Shown here one piece after another: positions 56,507-64,000 of a stretch of DNA of 64,000 bases. The stretch covers positions 1 through 64,000 of the IMG/VR virus record IMGVR_UViG_3300018432_000004; one strand, given 5' to 3'. Numbering within the stretch: the first letter of the stretch is position 1; each line of letters opens with the position of its first letter. The notes under the pieces were generated by a model. It ran no database searches and was not told the DNA's origin. It saw nothing but the letters and a program-made list of their open reading frames with translations. This DNA is from a virus. The position numbers and the translations under genes are program-made.

Positions 56507-56971
56507 ATGATCGTTTCCGCCGTCATCCCCGACGCCCGCAAGCACAAGCGCTCGACCGAGTACGTCTGCTACGTCCGCGACGGTGCCCGCGTGGACGTCC
56601 TGCGCAGCAGCGACCCCGACAGGCTTGAGCGCGAGCGCGCGCACCTGCTGGCCGAGGGCGCGACGGTCGACGGCGCGACCTCGCCGAGCCGCGAGCTGAC
56701 GCCCGAGCAGGCGTCGTTCGCGCTCCGCCTCGCCGACGAGTTCGACACGGTGAGCGCCGAGCTTCTCCCCCTGCGCGGGCGGGCCATCGTCCACGGCACC
56801 AACGACGCTGGCGATCAGCGCGTCTGCCTCGTCTTCGCCGACGGCGACGCGGTCACGGCCGACGCCGACGCCGACGGGCGCGTCGTCAACTGCTCCGCAT
56901 GGGAGCGCAGCCACCTCCTCGCGGAGTGCGGCGCGGCGACGCGGCGCGACGGCTGGCTGTTCGTCGACTGA
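56507..56971 (+). CDS. hypothetical protein, 154 aa
   Basis: This 154-residue protein is the first gene behind the operator-bearing promoter. It has strands (RSTEYVCYVRDGARVDVLRS), a helix (PEQASFALRLADEFDTVSAE) and a strand end (GRAIVHGTNDAGDQRVCLVF). GAAGGAG precedes the ATG. Not recognised, but probably co-regulated with the 9054 pair. Confidence 0.55.
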   Translation: MIVSAVIPDARKHKRSTEYVCYVRDGARVDVLRSSDPDRLERERAHLLAEGATVDGATSPSRELTPEQASFALRLADEFDTVSAELLPLRGRAIVHGTNDAGDQRVCLVFADGDAVTADADADGRVVNCSAWERSHLLAECGAATRRDGWLFVD

Positions 56972-56972
56972 G

Positions 56973-57242
56973 ATGTACGCCGACCCCGAGAACTGGATGG
57001 ACCGCGAGCGCGAGGAGGCGCGCGACGCCGCCGCCGAGGACTTCCGCGACGACCGCCCCACGCGCGCGGAAGCCGAGCGCGACGAACGCGACGGCCCGAA
57101 GGCCGGGCGATGGACCGGAACCTGCGGCGGCTGCCTCGGCGCGATGTCCTCGGACGACAACGACTTCTGCCTGTGGAAGGGCGGCACGTGGCACCCCGCT
57201 TGCCGCACCGCCGACCAAGCGAAAGGAAACACCGATGGCTGA
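56973..57242 (+). CDS. small acidic protein with zinc-like motif, 89 aa
   Basis: This 89-residue protein is very rich in Asp, Glu and Arg in the first half (MDREREEARDAAAEDFRDDR) and has TCGGCLGAMSS, then CLWKGGTWHPACR in the second. The CxxC and H...C residues may bind zinc. Overlaps the next ATG by 8 bases. Unknown. Confidence 0.55.
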   Translation: MYADPENWMDREREEARDAAAEDFRDDRPTRAEAERDERDGPKAGRWTGTCGGCLGAMSSDDNDFCLWKGGTWHPACRTADQAKGNTDG

Positions 57243-57825
57243 GCAGGACGTCCAGGACGGCGCGGCAACGATCGCGCGCATCGGCGAGGCGTGCGACGCG
57301 CTCGCCGACCTCGGCTTCGACAGCGTCGCCGGCGCGCTCGCGCGCAGCACCCGCCAGCGCCGCGGGCTGCTGCGCCGCAAGGTCTACCCGGCAAGCATCG
57401 CCCGCGAGCTGATCGACCTCGCAGCCAACGCCGAGCGGCTCGTGCGCGACCTGAGCCCGCCGGGCGACGCGTGGTACTGCCGCGACTGCGGCGCCGAGTT
57501 CGAGGAGGCGGAGATCGAGCACGACACGTGCCCGCGCTGCGGCGGCAAGCCGCGCCGCGATCACTGCGACGACCTGCGCGTCCTGACGGGCGGCAGCGAC
57601 GCCGAGGACGCCGCCCGCGTCGCCACGCTCGGGCGCCTCGTCCGCAGGGTCGAGCACGAGGTCGCAGCCCGCGGCGAATCGCTGGTGCTCGAGTTCGACG
57701 AGCAGGACGGCGCCCCCATCGCCGTAGCGATCGAGGCGCCGCGCGACCGCCCCGGCGTCCTCGTGACGACCGCGCTGCACGGCGAGTCGCTCGACGTCGT
57801 GCGAGCGCTCCGCCGCAGCGCATGA
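57235..57825 (+). CDS. zinc-ribbon protein, 196 aa
   Basis: This 196-residue protein has a central zinc ribbon (WYCRDCGAEFEEAEIEHDTC then PRCGGKPRR), a helical N-terminus (YPASIARELIDLAANAERLV), and a helix-strand C-terminal part (LVRRVEHEVAARGESLVLEF). Not recognised. Confidence 0.6.
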   Translation: MAEQDVQDGAATIARIGEACDALADLGFDSVAGALARSTRQRRGLLRRKVYPASIARELIDLAANAERLVRDLSPPGDAWYCRDCGAEFEEAEIEHDTCPRCGGKPRRDHCDDLRVLTGGSDAEDAARVATLGRLVRRVEHEVAARGESLVLEFDEQDGAPIAVAIEAPRDRPGVLVTTALHGESLDVVRALRRSA

Positions 57826-58259
57826 GCGCCGCAGACTCCGACGAGCCCGAGCCCCTCCTCCCCGAGGTCCTGCTCGGCCTCGCGCGTCAGTCGGCGCAAA
57901 AGGCCGGCGAGGTCCTCGCGGAGCCGTGCGCGCCGGCGCACGCCGCATCATGGCTGCGCGCGACCCGCGAGGCGCTCGAGGCGCGCAGGATCGCCGAGGA
58001 GCCGCTGAGCGACGGCGAGCGCGCCGCGACCGCCGAGCACGTCAAGGCGCTGCGCGAGAAGAACGCGACGGCCGAGCAGGCGCTCGGCGACGTCGTCGGA
58101 CAGCGCGACGAGCTGGCCGTGTTTCTCGGCACGATGGCCGGCGAGTTTGAGTCCGCGCAGACCGACACCGCAGGCCGCGTCGCCGCGCGGATCCGCCGCC
58201 TGCTCGCCGAGGTGTTCCCCGCCGCCGACGAGCGCGACGACGGCGAGCCGCAGCGATGA
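57822..58259 (+). CDS. hypothetical helical protein, 145 aa
   Basis: This protein of 145 residues is almost entirely helical ([57 protein letters not shown]), with coiled-coil potential. It overlaps both neighbours by 4 bases. Not recognised. Confidence 0.55.
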   Translation: MSAADSDEPEPLLPEVLLGLARQSAQKAGEVLAEPCAPAHAASWLRATREALEARRIAEEPLSDGERAATAEHVKALREKNATAEQALGDVVGQRDELAVFLGTMAGEFESAQTDTAGRVAARIRRLLAEVFPAADERDDGEPQR

Positions 58260-58786
58260 CCACGATCGACGACGAGATTCAGGCGATCATGGCCGAGACG
58301 TTGGAGGCGATCAAGCGCGGCGAGATGCAGCCGGAGAAGGTCCCGTGGTGGTGGGAGCCGCGCCGCGAGGGCGAGATGACGCCCGAGTACCTCGGCCGCG
58401 TCCTCGCGGACATCGGGCTGCCAGCGCTCGCGGAGCGCGCGCGGCTCGGGCACTTCGACGACTTCCACGCGCCGGCGGAGGTCGCCGACGGCTTCGAGTT
58501 GGTTCGGCTCGTCGTGGAGCTGCGCCGCGAAGCTCAGAACGTCGCGGATCCGCTTGGACACCCGTTCCTCACAGACACGATCACGCTCCGCCGCGAGCGC
58601 ATCGCGGCCGTTGAGAACGCGGTGCGCCGCGGCGAGTTCGACGCGACGCGGGCGGAGTCCGACCGCTGGGCGGCGTCGAAGGACGGCCAGGACACGTTCG
58701 CGGAGCTGCTGCAGAAGAAGCCGGGCCGCAACGACCCGTGCCCGTGCGGGTCGGGACTCAAGTGGAAGCGCTGCTGCGGCGCATGA
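58256..58786 (+). CDS. SEC-C motif protein
   Basis: A 176-residue helical protein ending with the SEC-C zinc motif ([19 protein letters not shown]), as at the end of SecA. The motif binds zinc and mediates protein contact. The N-terminal part ([40 protein letters not shown]) is not recognised. Stop overlaps the next ATG. Confidence 0.8.
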   Translation: MTTIDDEIQAIMAETLEAIKRGEMQPEKVPWWWEPRREGEMTPEYLGRVLADIGLPALAERARLGHFDDFHAPAEVADGFELVRLVVELRREAQNVADPLGHPFLTDTITLRRERIAAVENAVRRGEFDATRAESDRWAASKDGQDTFAELLQKKPGRNDPCPCGSGLKWKRCCGA

Positions 58787-59223
58787 CCGCGCGCCGATGG
58801 TTCGCAGCGATCACGCCCGTCGCGGTCGCGATCGCCGCCACCTCGAGCGGCCACGACCTCGTCGACGCCGTCAAGGTCGAGGCGTCCCGCGCGCAGCGCG
58901 ACGGCTGCCGAACGAAGGCGTGCCGCGTCCGCGTGCTGTGGCGCCACTACCGGGCGCACCCGATGCCGGCGTGCACCTGGAAGCCGGAATCCGGCTGGGA
59001 TCCGCGCACCGGCGAGTCGTTCCACGGGCGGCCGTGGGCGCTCGGGCGCTACCGCGTCGTCAACCCCTCGAGCGGAGCCGGCGGCAAGTTTCAGTTCCTC
59101 CCCTCGACGTGGCGCAGCGTCGGCGGGCTCGGCCTGCCGCAGCACGCGACGCGCGTGCGCCAGGAGGATCTCGCGCGCCGCCTCAAGCGTCGGGATGGGA
59201 CCGCGCCGTGGGTGAACTGCTAG
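58783..59223 (+). CDS. secreted transglycosylase-like (RPF-like) protein
   Basis: This 146-residue protein begins with a signal-peptide-like stretch ([20 protein letters not shown]). The folded part has [11 protein letters not shown] (E69 as likely catalytic Glu) and [16 protein letters not shown] then [15 protein letters not shown] and PWVNC, the layout of resuscitation-promoting-factor or lysozyme-like domains that cut glycan strands. Two cysteine pairs are plausible for secretion. It lies among head genes, not in the lysis region. Could be an extracellular phage enzyme or a virion-bound lysin. Confidence 0.7.
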   Translation: MTARRWFAAITPVAVAIAATSSGHDLVDAVKVEASRAQRDGCRTKACRVRVLWRHYRAHPMPACTWKPESGWDPRTGESFHGRPWALGRYRVVNPSSGAGGKFQFLPSTWRSVGGLGLPQHATRVRQEDLARRLKRRDGTAPWVNC

Positions 59224-59254
59224 CGCGCGAGCGCAGACCGTCCCGCCAGCGGGC

Positions 59255-59260
59255 TATTCT
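59255..59260 (+). promoter_or_regulatory. -10 box (TATTCT) of a leaderless gene
   Basis: TATTCT ends 7 bases before the GTG at 59268; no ribosome site. Confidence 0.55.
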
Positions 59261-59267
59261 GCGCTCC

Positions 59268-59660
59268 GTGCCCCCTTGCGATCTGTGCCCGGCAGCGTTT
59301 CTCATCGCCGGAGCCGATTCTCAGACGACCGCCTCGCTGTGCCGCATCGACTCGACGACGCGCGGGCAGCACGACGCCGGCGCCGGTCCGGTCGCGCTCG
59401 TGCGCCCGACGACGAGCCCCGCCGCGTTCTTCGGCTACTGCCTCAACGGGAAGCTGCAACGCGTCGTGGACCTCGAGCACGAGCTCGGCGCGCTCGCGAC
59501 GCCCGAGCAGCGCGACATCGCCGAGCGCGCGCGCAACTCCGGCGCGACGCTGAGCTACGACGAGTGCCCGAGCTGGCGCGCCGAGGCGCTCAACCGCCGG
59601 GCGGCCCGCCTCGCGGAGCAGCGCGGCGAACGGCGGGTTCATAGTGCCCCCGTCACGTAG
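59268..59660 (+). CDS. hypothetical protein, 130 aa
   Basis: From GTG 59268, seven bases after a -10 box, this 130-residue protein has CDLCPAAFLIAGADSQTTAS at its start and a helical, basic end (AERARNSGATLSYDECPSWR). CDLC and later cysteines may bind metal. It overlaps the portal gene by 17 bases. Not recognised. Confidence 0.55.
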   Translation: MPPCDLCPAAFLIAGADSQTTASLCRIDSTTRGQHDAGAGPVALVRPTTSPAAFFGYCLNGKLQRVVDLEHELGALATPEQRDIAERARNSGATLSYDECPSWRAEALNRRAARLAEQRGERRVHSAPVT

Positions 59661-62193
59661 CGGCGGCATGTTCGGCGCCGGCCTCGGGCGGCAGCTCGTC
59701 GAGGCCGCAGCGAAGCGCACGCTCGGCGTCGACATAGGCGAGGAGCAGACGCTCCGCAGCAAGCTCGTCGAGGCGGTCCAGGACCTACGCCTCGCCGATC
59801 GCGCGAACCGCCGCCTCGGGATGCTCATCCTCGGCGCCGCGTCGCGCTTCACCAGCGGGCAGGACGCCGACTCGATGGACCGCCTCTCCGTCGCCGACCG
59901 CGTCCGGTCGATCTCCCGCGTCGACAGCCACCTGTTCTACGCCGTGCGGCTGCGCATCGCGTTCTGCTTCGGCCGCGGCGTCACCCCGCCGAAGGCCAAC
60001 GACGACGAGGTGCAGGTCGTCCTCGACGACTTCTGGAAGGCGCCGGCGAACCGCGCCGAGATCACGAGCGCCGAGGCGCAGTGGCGCTTCGGCAAGGACC
60101 TTTTCGAGGTCTGCAACGTCTACACCGTCGTGTTCGCCGACGGCATGGACGGCCGCGTCCTGCTCGCCGGCCTGCAGCACGATCAGGTCGTCGATGTCGT
60201 CCGAGACCCGAAGGTATGGGGGCGCGTGCTGTGGTACGTCGTCAAGGAGTTCGTCTACGAGTGGGACTTCGAGCACCATCGCCCGAAGCCGAACCCGAAG
60301 CAGCGGACGGTCTACTACGAGGCGTTCGACGGCTTCGAGGCGCTCGAGGTCGAGCTGAAGCAGGGCCGCGCGATGCCCGCGAGCCCGTCGCCCACGCTCA
60401 TCCGCCCCGGCCGCATCCTGCACACGGCGATCAACCGCGGGCGCGAGCAGGCGTTCGGCGAGCCGGAGATGCGCACGAACCTGCGCTGGGCCGCGTCGTT
60501 CGCGGACCTGCTCGCCGGCCAGGTCGAGAAGGCGCGCGCCGCGCAGCAGTACCTCGTCAAGATCACCGCGCAGGGCGCCAGCACCGAGCAGGCGCTCACC
60601 GACGCCGCCATGCGCGCCGTCGGGCGCCGCTCCCCGCTGTCGGCGAGCTTCGAGGACCTCGTGCCCGACCCCGACCCCGACCTGCCGCGTCCCGCGCGGC
60701 CCGGCTCGCAGTGGTGGCAGAACGAAGCGATGAACGCCGAGCCGTTCACCCTCGACGCCGGCAGCTCCAACGCGAAGCAGGACATGGACGCCGCATCCGC
60801 CGCGTTCGCGACCGGCACGAACTTCCCCGCGCACTACTTCACCGGCGACCCGGGCAGCCTCGCCGGCGCGATGGCCGTCGAGCTGCCGGTCCTCAAGCTG
60901 ACCGACATCGACCAGGAGGTCGCGCTGTCGCCGCTGCGCAAGCTGTGCGACCTGCGCATAGCCCGAGCGATCAAGGTCGGGCTGCTCACAGAACGCCGCG
61001 AGCCGACCGAGGAGGAGATGCTCGCCGGCGCCGAGGTCGACGCCGACGGCCTCGTCGAGCGCGACCTGACCTACCAGCTCAACATGCCCGAGGCGCTACG
61101 GCGCAACCTCCCCGAGCTCATGGCCCTCGCGACCGACACGCAGAGCACGTGGGATCCGATGGGCCAGTCCGAGCCGCTCCAGCGCGCGCTGCTCGGATTC
61201 GTGTTCTCCGAGCTGCTCGACTTCCCCGACTCCCCCGCCCTCATCGAGCGCATCTTCGCCGAGCAGGAGCAGCCGATGGGCGGCGGCGAGGCCGAGGACG
61301 ACGGGACCGATCCGACGACGTCGACCGGGCCCGACGGCAAGCAGCACCCGCCCGACAACCCGATGGGCGCCAAGCGGCAGAGCGCCGCCGTCGAGTCCGC
61401 GCTCGCCGTCGTGTGGGCGCGCCTGCAGGATCCCGAGGACGTCCTCGCCGTCGAGCTGGGCGAGCGGCTGATCGAGGCCGCGACGATCACGCCGAAGCCG
61501 CACGACATCCCCAACGCGTTCGGGCAGGGCCAGGACTTCGGGCGCGGCGGCCGCTTCCTGGGCAAGTTTCACCCCGGCGGCATGAGCCCCGGCGCGGGGC
61601 GCCCCAAGAGCATCGTGCACCGCCTCGCAGACAAGGCCGTCGCCGCGGTCAAGGCCGGCGCGAACAAGGCGTTCCCGAACGCCGAGCCGCGCTACGACGA
61701 CTCCGCCCTCGCGCAGTACGAGGCGCAGGAGATCGCGTACGCCCTCGCCGATCCCGGCGCCGAGCCCGGCGCCGAGGAGTCGTGGCTCAAGGACGTCAAG
61801 GCCGACGCCCGCCGCGCGAACTCCGCGCTCAACGCCGCGCTCGGGCCGGACCTCGCGAAGTACATCGATCGCAAGTGGGGGCGCGAGGCCGGCGTCCGGC
61901 GCGACCTGCTCGACGGCAAGCTCACGATCGACGACGCGACCGACCTCGCCTACGAGCAGTACATGGAAGGCGAGAACCGGCGCGCGCAGCGCGAGAACCT
62001 GCGCGACCTCGACTACGGCCTCAACCGCAAGTCGATCCCCTGCTTCTCGTGCGGACGCTTCAAGAAGCGCCCCTCGGACGTCTGCGGCTACTGCGGCGAC
62101 GATCCTGTCCCTACGGCGAGCGGCTCATCATCGAACCGCTTCGCCAGTGAAACCGCGGCGTTCGACCGCGCGTACGGCTACGGAGGAAACTGA
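59644..62193 (+). CDS. portal protein with extended C-terminus
   Basis: An 849-residue portal. The N-terminal half has portal features: SVADRVRSISRVDSHLFYAV, LFEVCNVYTVVFADGMDGRV, LPVLKLTDIDQEVALSPLRK, GTNFPAHYFTGDPGSLAGAM (a hallmark block, with the preceding DMDAAS). It forms the dodecameric vertex through which DNA enters. Residues ~600-849 are an extra part: a Gly-rich linker, helical segments (KSIVHRLADKAVAAVKAGAN) and a C-terminal zinc ribbon (CFSCGRFKKRPSDVCGYCGD, ~800-820). GTG start. The C-terminal extension is unusual. Confidence 0.85.
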   Translation: MPPSRSGGMFGAGLGRQLVEAAAKRTLGVDIGEEQTLRSKLVEAVQDLRLADRANRRLGMLILGAASRFTSGQDADSMDRLSVADRVRSISRVDSHLFYAVRLRIAFCFGRGVTPPKANDDEVQVVLDDFWKAPANRAEITSAEAQWRFGKDLFEVCNVYTVVFADGMDGRVLLAGLQHDQVVDVVRDPKVWGRVLWYVVKEFVYEWDFEHHRPKPNPKQRTVYYEAFDGFEALEVELKQGRAMPASPSPTLIRPGRILHTAINRGREQAFGEPEMRTNLRWAASFADLLAGQVEKARAAQQYLVKITAQGASTEQALTDAAMRAVGRRSPLSASFEDLVPDPDPDLPRPARPGSQWWQNEAMNAEPFTLDAGSSNAKQDMDAASAAFATGTNFPAHYFTGDPGSLAGAMAVELPVLKLTDIDQEVALSPLRKLCDLRIARAIKVGLLTERREPTEEEMLAGAEVDADGLVERDLTYQLNMPEALRRNLPELMALATDTQSTWDPMGQSEPLQRALLGFVFSELLDFPDSPALIERIFAEQEQPMGGGEAEDDGTDPTTSTGPDGKQHPPDNPMGAKRQSAAVESALAVVWARLQDPEDVLAVELGERLIEAATITPKPHDIPNAFGQGQDFGRGGRFLGKFHPGGMSPGAGRPKSIVHRLADKAVAAVKAGANKAFPNAEPRYDDSALAQYEAQEIAYALADPGAEPGAEESWLKDVKADARRANSALNAALGPDLAKYIDRKWGREAGVRRDLLDGKLTIDDATDLAYEQYMEGENRRAQRENLRDLDYGLNRKSIPCFSCGRFKKRPSDVCGYCGDDPVPTASGSSSNRFASETAAFDRAYGYGGN

Positions 62194-62194
62194 C

Positions 62195-62425
62195 ATGGCA
62201 GGCATCGGCGCTCGCGTCGTACCCGAAGGACGACTGAAGCTCAGCCGCTCGCCGTCGGCGGACATCGCCGCGGCCGCGATGCAGGCGCAGGAGGCCGCGG
62301 GCCTCACCACGGCGGACTTCATCGTCGTCGCCGTCAAACCCGGCACCGCGACGGACGCGATGGCGCGCGAGCTTGAGCGCGTCGCCACGAAGGCGCCGCC
62401 CGTCAAGGCGCCCGCCGCGACGTAG
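62195..62425 (+). CDS. hypothetical protein, 76 aa
   Basis: This 76-residue protein has an Ala-rich helix (ADIAAAAMQAQEAAGLTTAD) and a strand (FIVVAVKPGTATDAMAREL). GGAGGAA precedes the ATG at 62195. It lies between portal and minor head genes, so it may be a small head protein. Confidence 0.55.
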   Translation: MAGIGARVVPEGRLKLSRSPSADIAAAAMQAQEAAGLTTADFIVVAVKPGTATDAMARELERVATKAPPVKAPAAT

Positions 62426-62439
62426 GAGCAGCGGGGCTC

Positions 62440-63231
62440 GTGCCGCCCCAGCGGACACCGCCGCCGCCGGCGACGCAGCCGCGCACGCCGGAGGCGATCG
62501 GCGCGCAGCTCGCCAGCGCGACAGCGGCGCCCGCCGGCCTGCTCGCCGCCGGCGCCGTCACGGGCGCGCTGACCGCCGCGGAGGTCCGAGCTATCACCCG
62601 CGGCGCGCTCGCGGCTCTGCGCAAGCTGTCGCGCGTGCGCCTCGTCGCGGTCCTGCCGATCGCGCAGCGCCACGCGTCGCCGGTGCGGCCGGGCATCACG
62701 CCCGGCCAGGCCTCCCCGTCGACCGGGCGGCGCGGCGCGCTCGAGCTGCTCGCCCTCGACGAGCGCAGGTACGAGGCGACGTTCCGGCGCAAGCAGCTCG
62801 CCCGCATCCAGCGGGACCTTCCGCGCGCGCTCGCGCAGCCGACGGACGCCGCGCGACGTCGGCGGCTTGAGGGCCTCATCGGCCGCGAGACGCACTACAC
62901 CCGGCTGCGCATGGACGCGATCGCTGTCCGCGCCGTCGGGATCGCCGAGTCGCTCAACGTCGAGGAGCGATCCCCCGAGGGCGCCGTCTGGCAGCTCGGG
63001 CGCACCATGAACCACACGCCCGGCTGCCTGCTGCTGCACGGCCGCGTGCTCGCGTGGTCCGCGCTGCGGTCCGCCCGCTACGTCCCGCCGGTGCACCTCC
63101 GCTGCGACTGCCGACTCGCCGGCCTCGACGAGGCCGTCGAGCGCGGGATCGTCCGCCGACGGATCGTGCCGACAGTCGGCGACTCGCTGCTGCTGATCGC
63201 CGCCGCGAAGCGGCTCGAGGGCGACGCGTGA
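62440..63231 (+). CDS. minor head / head morphogenesis protein (Mu gpF/SPP1 gp7-like)
   Basis: A 263-residue protein following the portal. The C-terminal part has the classic head morphogenesis pattern: NHTPGCLLLHGRVLAWSALR, SARYVPPVHLRCDCRLAG, in which DxxCxxLhG and PPxHxxCxC residues are conserved. The N-terminal part is helical and basic. It probably binds DNA or the portal inside the capsid and is needed for assembly. GTG start. Confidence 0.8.
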   Translation: MPPQRTPPPPATQPRTPEAIGAQLASATAAPAGLLAAGAVTGALTAAEVRAITRGALAALRKLSRVRLVAVLPIAQRHASPVRPGITPGQASPSTGRRGALELLALDERRYEATFRRKQLARIQRDLPRALAQPTDAARRRRLEGLIGRETHYTRLRMDAIAVRAVGIAESLNVEERSPEGAVWQLGRTMNHTPGCLLLHGRVLAWSALRSARYVPPVHLRCDCRLAGLDEAVERGIVRRRIVPTVGDSLLLIAAAKRLEGDA

Positions 63232-63722
63232 CCGGCGAGCGCCTGCCGTCCCCCGATTGGCAGGTCCGCATGGCGCTCGAGGTTCTCCGCGGCGAGGGCA
63301 TCCCGTTCCTCGTCGCCTGGGCGCTCGCCGTCCGCGGCGAGATATGCGACAGCTACCGATCGGCGCGCGGCACCGCCGAGAAGGACGCAACGTCCGACGC
63401 GCACCCCGTCCCGCCGAACCTGCGCACGAGCGAGGGCCAGAAGCGCTGCGCCGGCTGCCGCTTCGTCGCCGACGCCGCCAGCGGCGGCCGGGCGCGCTGC
63501 ACGCTGTACGGAGCCGACGTGTTCCCCGGCGTGCTGTGGCCGCACCGCACCGACGACCGCCAGCAGTGGCAGAAGGCGATCGCGACCGCCGTGCGCGAGT
63601 GGCGCCGCAGCTACGAGGGCGAGCCATCGTCCGTCGCCGCGGTCCTCGACGCGATCAAGCTGCGCGGCGCCGAGTCCGCGAGTGCTGGCGCCCGCGAGTC
63701 GCGCGGGCACGTCGCCGCCTGA
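63228..63722 (+). CDS. hypothetical protein, 164 aa
   Basis: This 164-residue protein has a helical start (DWQVRMALEVLRGEGIPFLV, AWALAVRGEICDSYRSARGT), CAGCRFV with a later C (ARCTLYGADVFPGVLWPHRT), and a helical C-terminal end. Overlaps the minor head gene by 4 bases. Not recognised; may be a head accessory. Confidence 0.55.
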   Translation: MTGERLPSPDWQVRMALEVLRGEGIPFLVAWALAVRGEICDSYRSARGTAEKDATSDAHPVPPNLRTSEGQKRCAGCRFVADAASGGRARCTLYGADVFPGVLWPHRTDDRQQWQKAIATAVREWRRSYEGEPSSVAAVLDAIKLRGAESASAGARESRGHVAA

Positions 63723-63749
63723 CGCGAACGACACGACGCCCAGCGGCGG

Positions 63750-63755
63750 TACGCT
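63750..63755 (+). promoter_or_regulatory. -10 box (TACGCT) of a leaderless gene
   Basis: TACGCT ends 7 bases before the ATG at 63763; no ribosome site. Confidence 0.55.
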
Positions 63756-63762
63756 GCCCGGC

Positions 63763-64000
63763 ATGGCTACCAGCTCCGCGAGGCGCGCCGACGCGACATG
63801 GCCCGCCGACTCCGCCCTCGTCGCGCTGGCCGCTCAGCACGGCAGCATGTCGGCCGTCGCCCGAGCCTGCGGGCGCAGCCGCGAATCGCTGCGCGACTTC
63901 CTCGCAATCCGCCCGGCGCTCGACTGCACCGTGCGCGCGCACCTTCGGCCACGGCTGACGCCCGAGCAGGCGAAGTCGAACGATCGCCGAGCCAAGCGCG
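63763..64000 (+). CDS. HTH protein, 5' part only
   Basis: The first 79 codons of a gene that runs off the window. It has a helix-turn-helix-like segment (ALVALAAQHGSMSAVARACG, RSRESLRDFLAIRP), typical of small DNA-binding regulators or the front of an HNH or phosphoesterase protein with an HTH. The start is leaderless. The rest cannot be judged. Confidence 0.55.
   Translation, partial: MATSSARRADATWPADSALVALAAQHGSMSAVARACGRSRESLRDFLAIRPALDCTVRAHLRPRLTPEQAKSNDRRAKR

Noticed and set aside
1-64000. CRISPR arrays, insertion sequences, integrase and attachment sites
   Set aside because: No regularly spaced direct repeats, no transposase or recombinase motifs and no long duplicated segments were seen. 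The window reads as continuous phage sequence.

Overview
The window reads as a large, gene-dense piece of a tailed double-stranded DNA phage with a contractile tail (myovirus morphology). Every gene I can support lies on the + strand, base composition is uniformly very GC-rich, and most neighbouring genes overlap by 1 or 4 bases (ATGA/GTGA), the usual layout of phage operons. The likely host is a high-GC actinobacterium. The support is high GC, Actinobacteria-like -10 boxes of TAnnnT type (TAGGCT, TACAGT, TACGCT), several apparently leaderless genes, and Ku and DpdA proteins of the type seen in actinobacteriophages. The exact host lineage cannot be read from the sequence. No integrase, immunity repressor, tRNA gene, DNA polymerase or CRISPR array is seen.

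Layout. 1-3.6 kb is a DNA-modification cassette: the tail end of a C5-cytosine methyltransferase, a VUT/YhhQ-type membrane transporter, a DpdA-type 7-deazaguanine transglycosylase and an N4/N6 methyltransferase. 3.6-9.5 kb holds head genes: a maturation protease fused to a scaffold, a decoration protein, the major capsid protein, and connector and neck proteins. 9.5-24.7 kb is the contractile tail: sheath, tube, assembly chaperones joined by a canonical -1 frameshift, a tape measure with two cell-wall-degrading domains, an XkdP/Q/R/S/T/U-like baseplate series, and one probable fibre. 24.8-26.5 kb is lysis, with two endolysins of different catalytic type sharing one C-terminal domain and a small membrane protein between them. 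A 212-base non-coding gap follows with a possible structured RNA.

26.7-33.4 kb is recombination and replication: RecT, a RecB/Cas4-like nuclease, HNH, a replication-initiator-like protein and a RuvC-like resolvase. 33.4-35.7 kb is a run of small membrane proteins, including a collagen-like one. 35.7-45.2 kb holds Ku, a second methyltransferase, a DUF5131 protein, a HARE-HTH protein, a HerA/FtsK-like ATPase and a ParB-methyltransferase fusion. 45.2-51.9 kb holds many small proteins, an ASCH protein, a terminase-small-subunit candidate, a 3'-5' exonuclease and HNH. 51.9-64 kb holds the large terminase, an AAA+ ATPase, zinc-ribbon and SEC-C proteins, a secreted transglycosylase-like protein, the portal and the minor head protein.

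The modification genes sit between the minor head protein (62-63 kb) and the protease (3.7 kb) if the window is a cut of a circularly permuted genome. That is an inference, because both window ends cut through genes.

Regulation. A recurrent intergenic element (TACAGT- or TAGGCT-like -10 followed by a conserved GTGCGGC-CAA-CCCC stretch) precedes operons at about 9.0, 33.4, 35.7, 40.7, 45.2 and 56.5 kb. Two of these promoters carry the same inverted repeat over the -35 box. Strong GC hairpins separate the structural operons.
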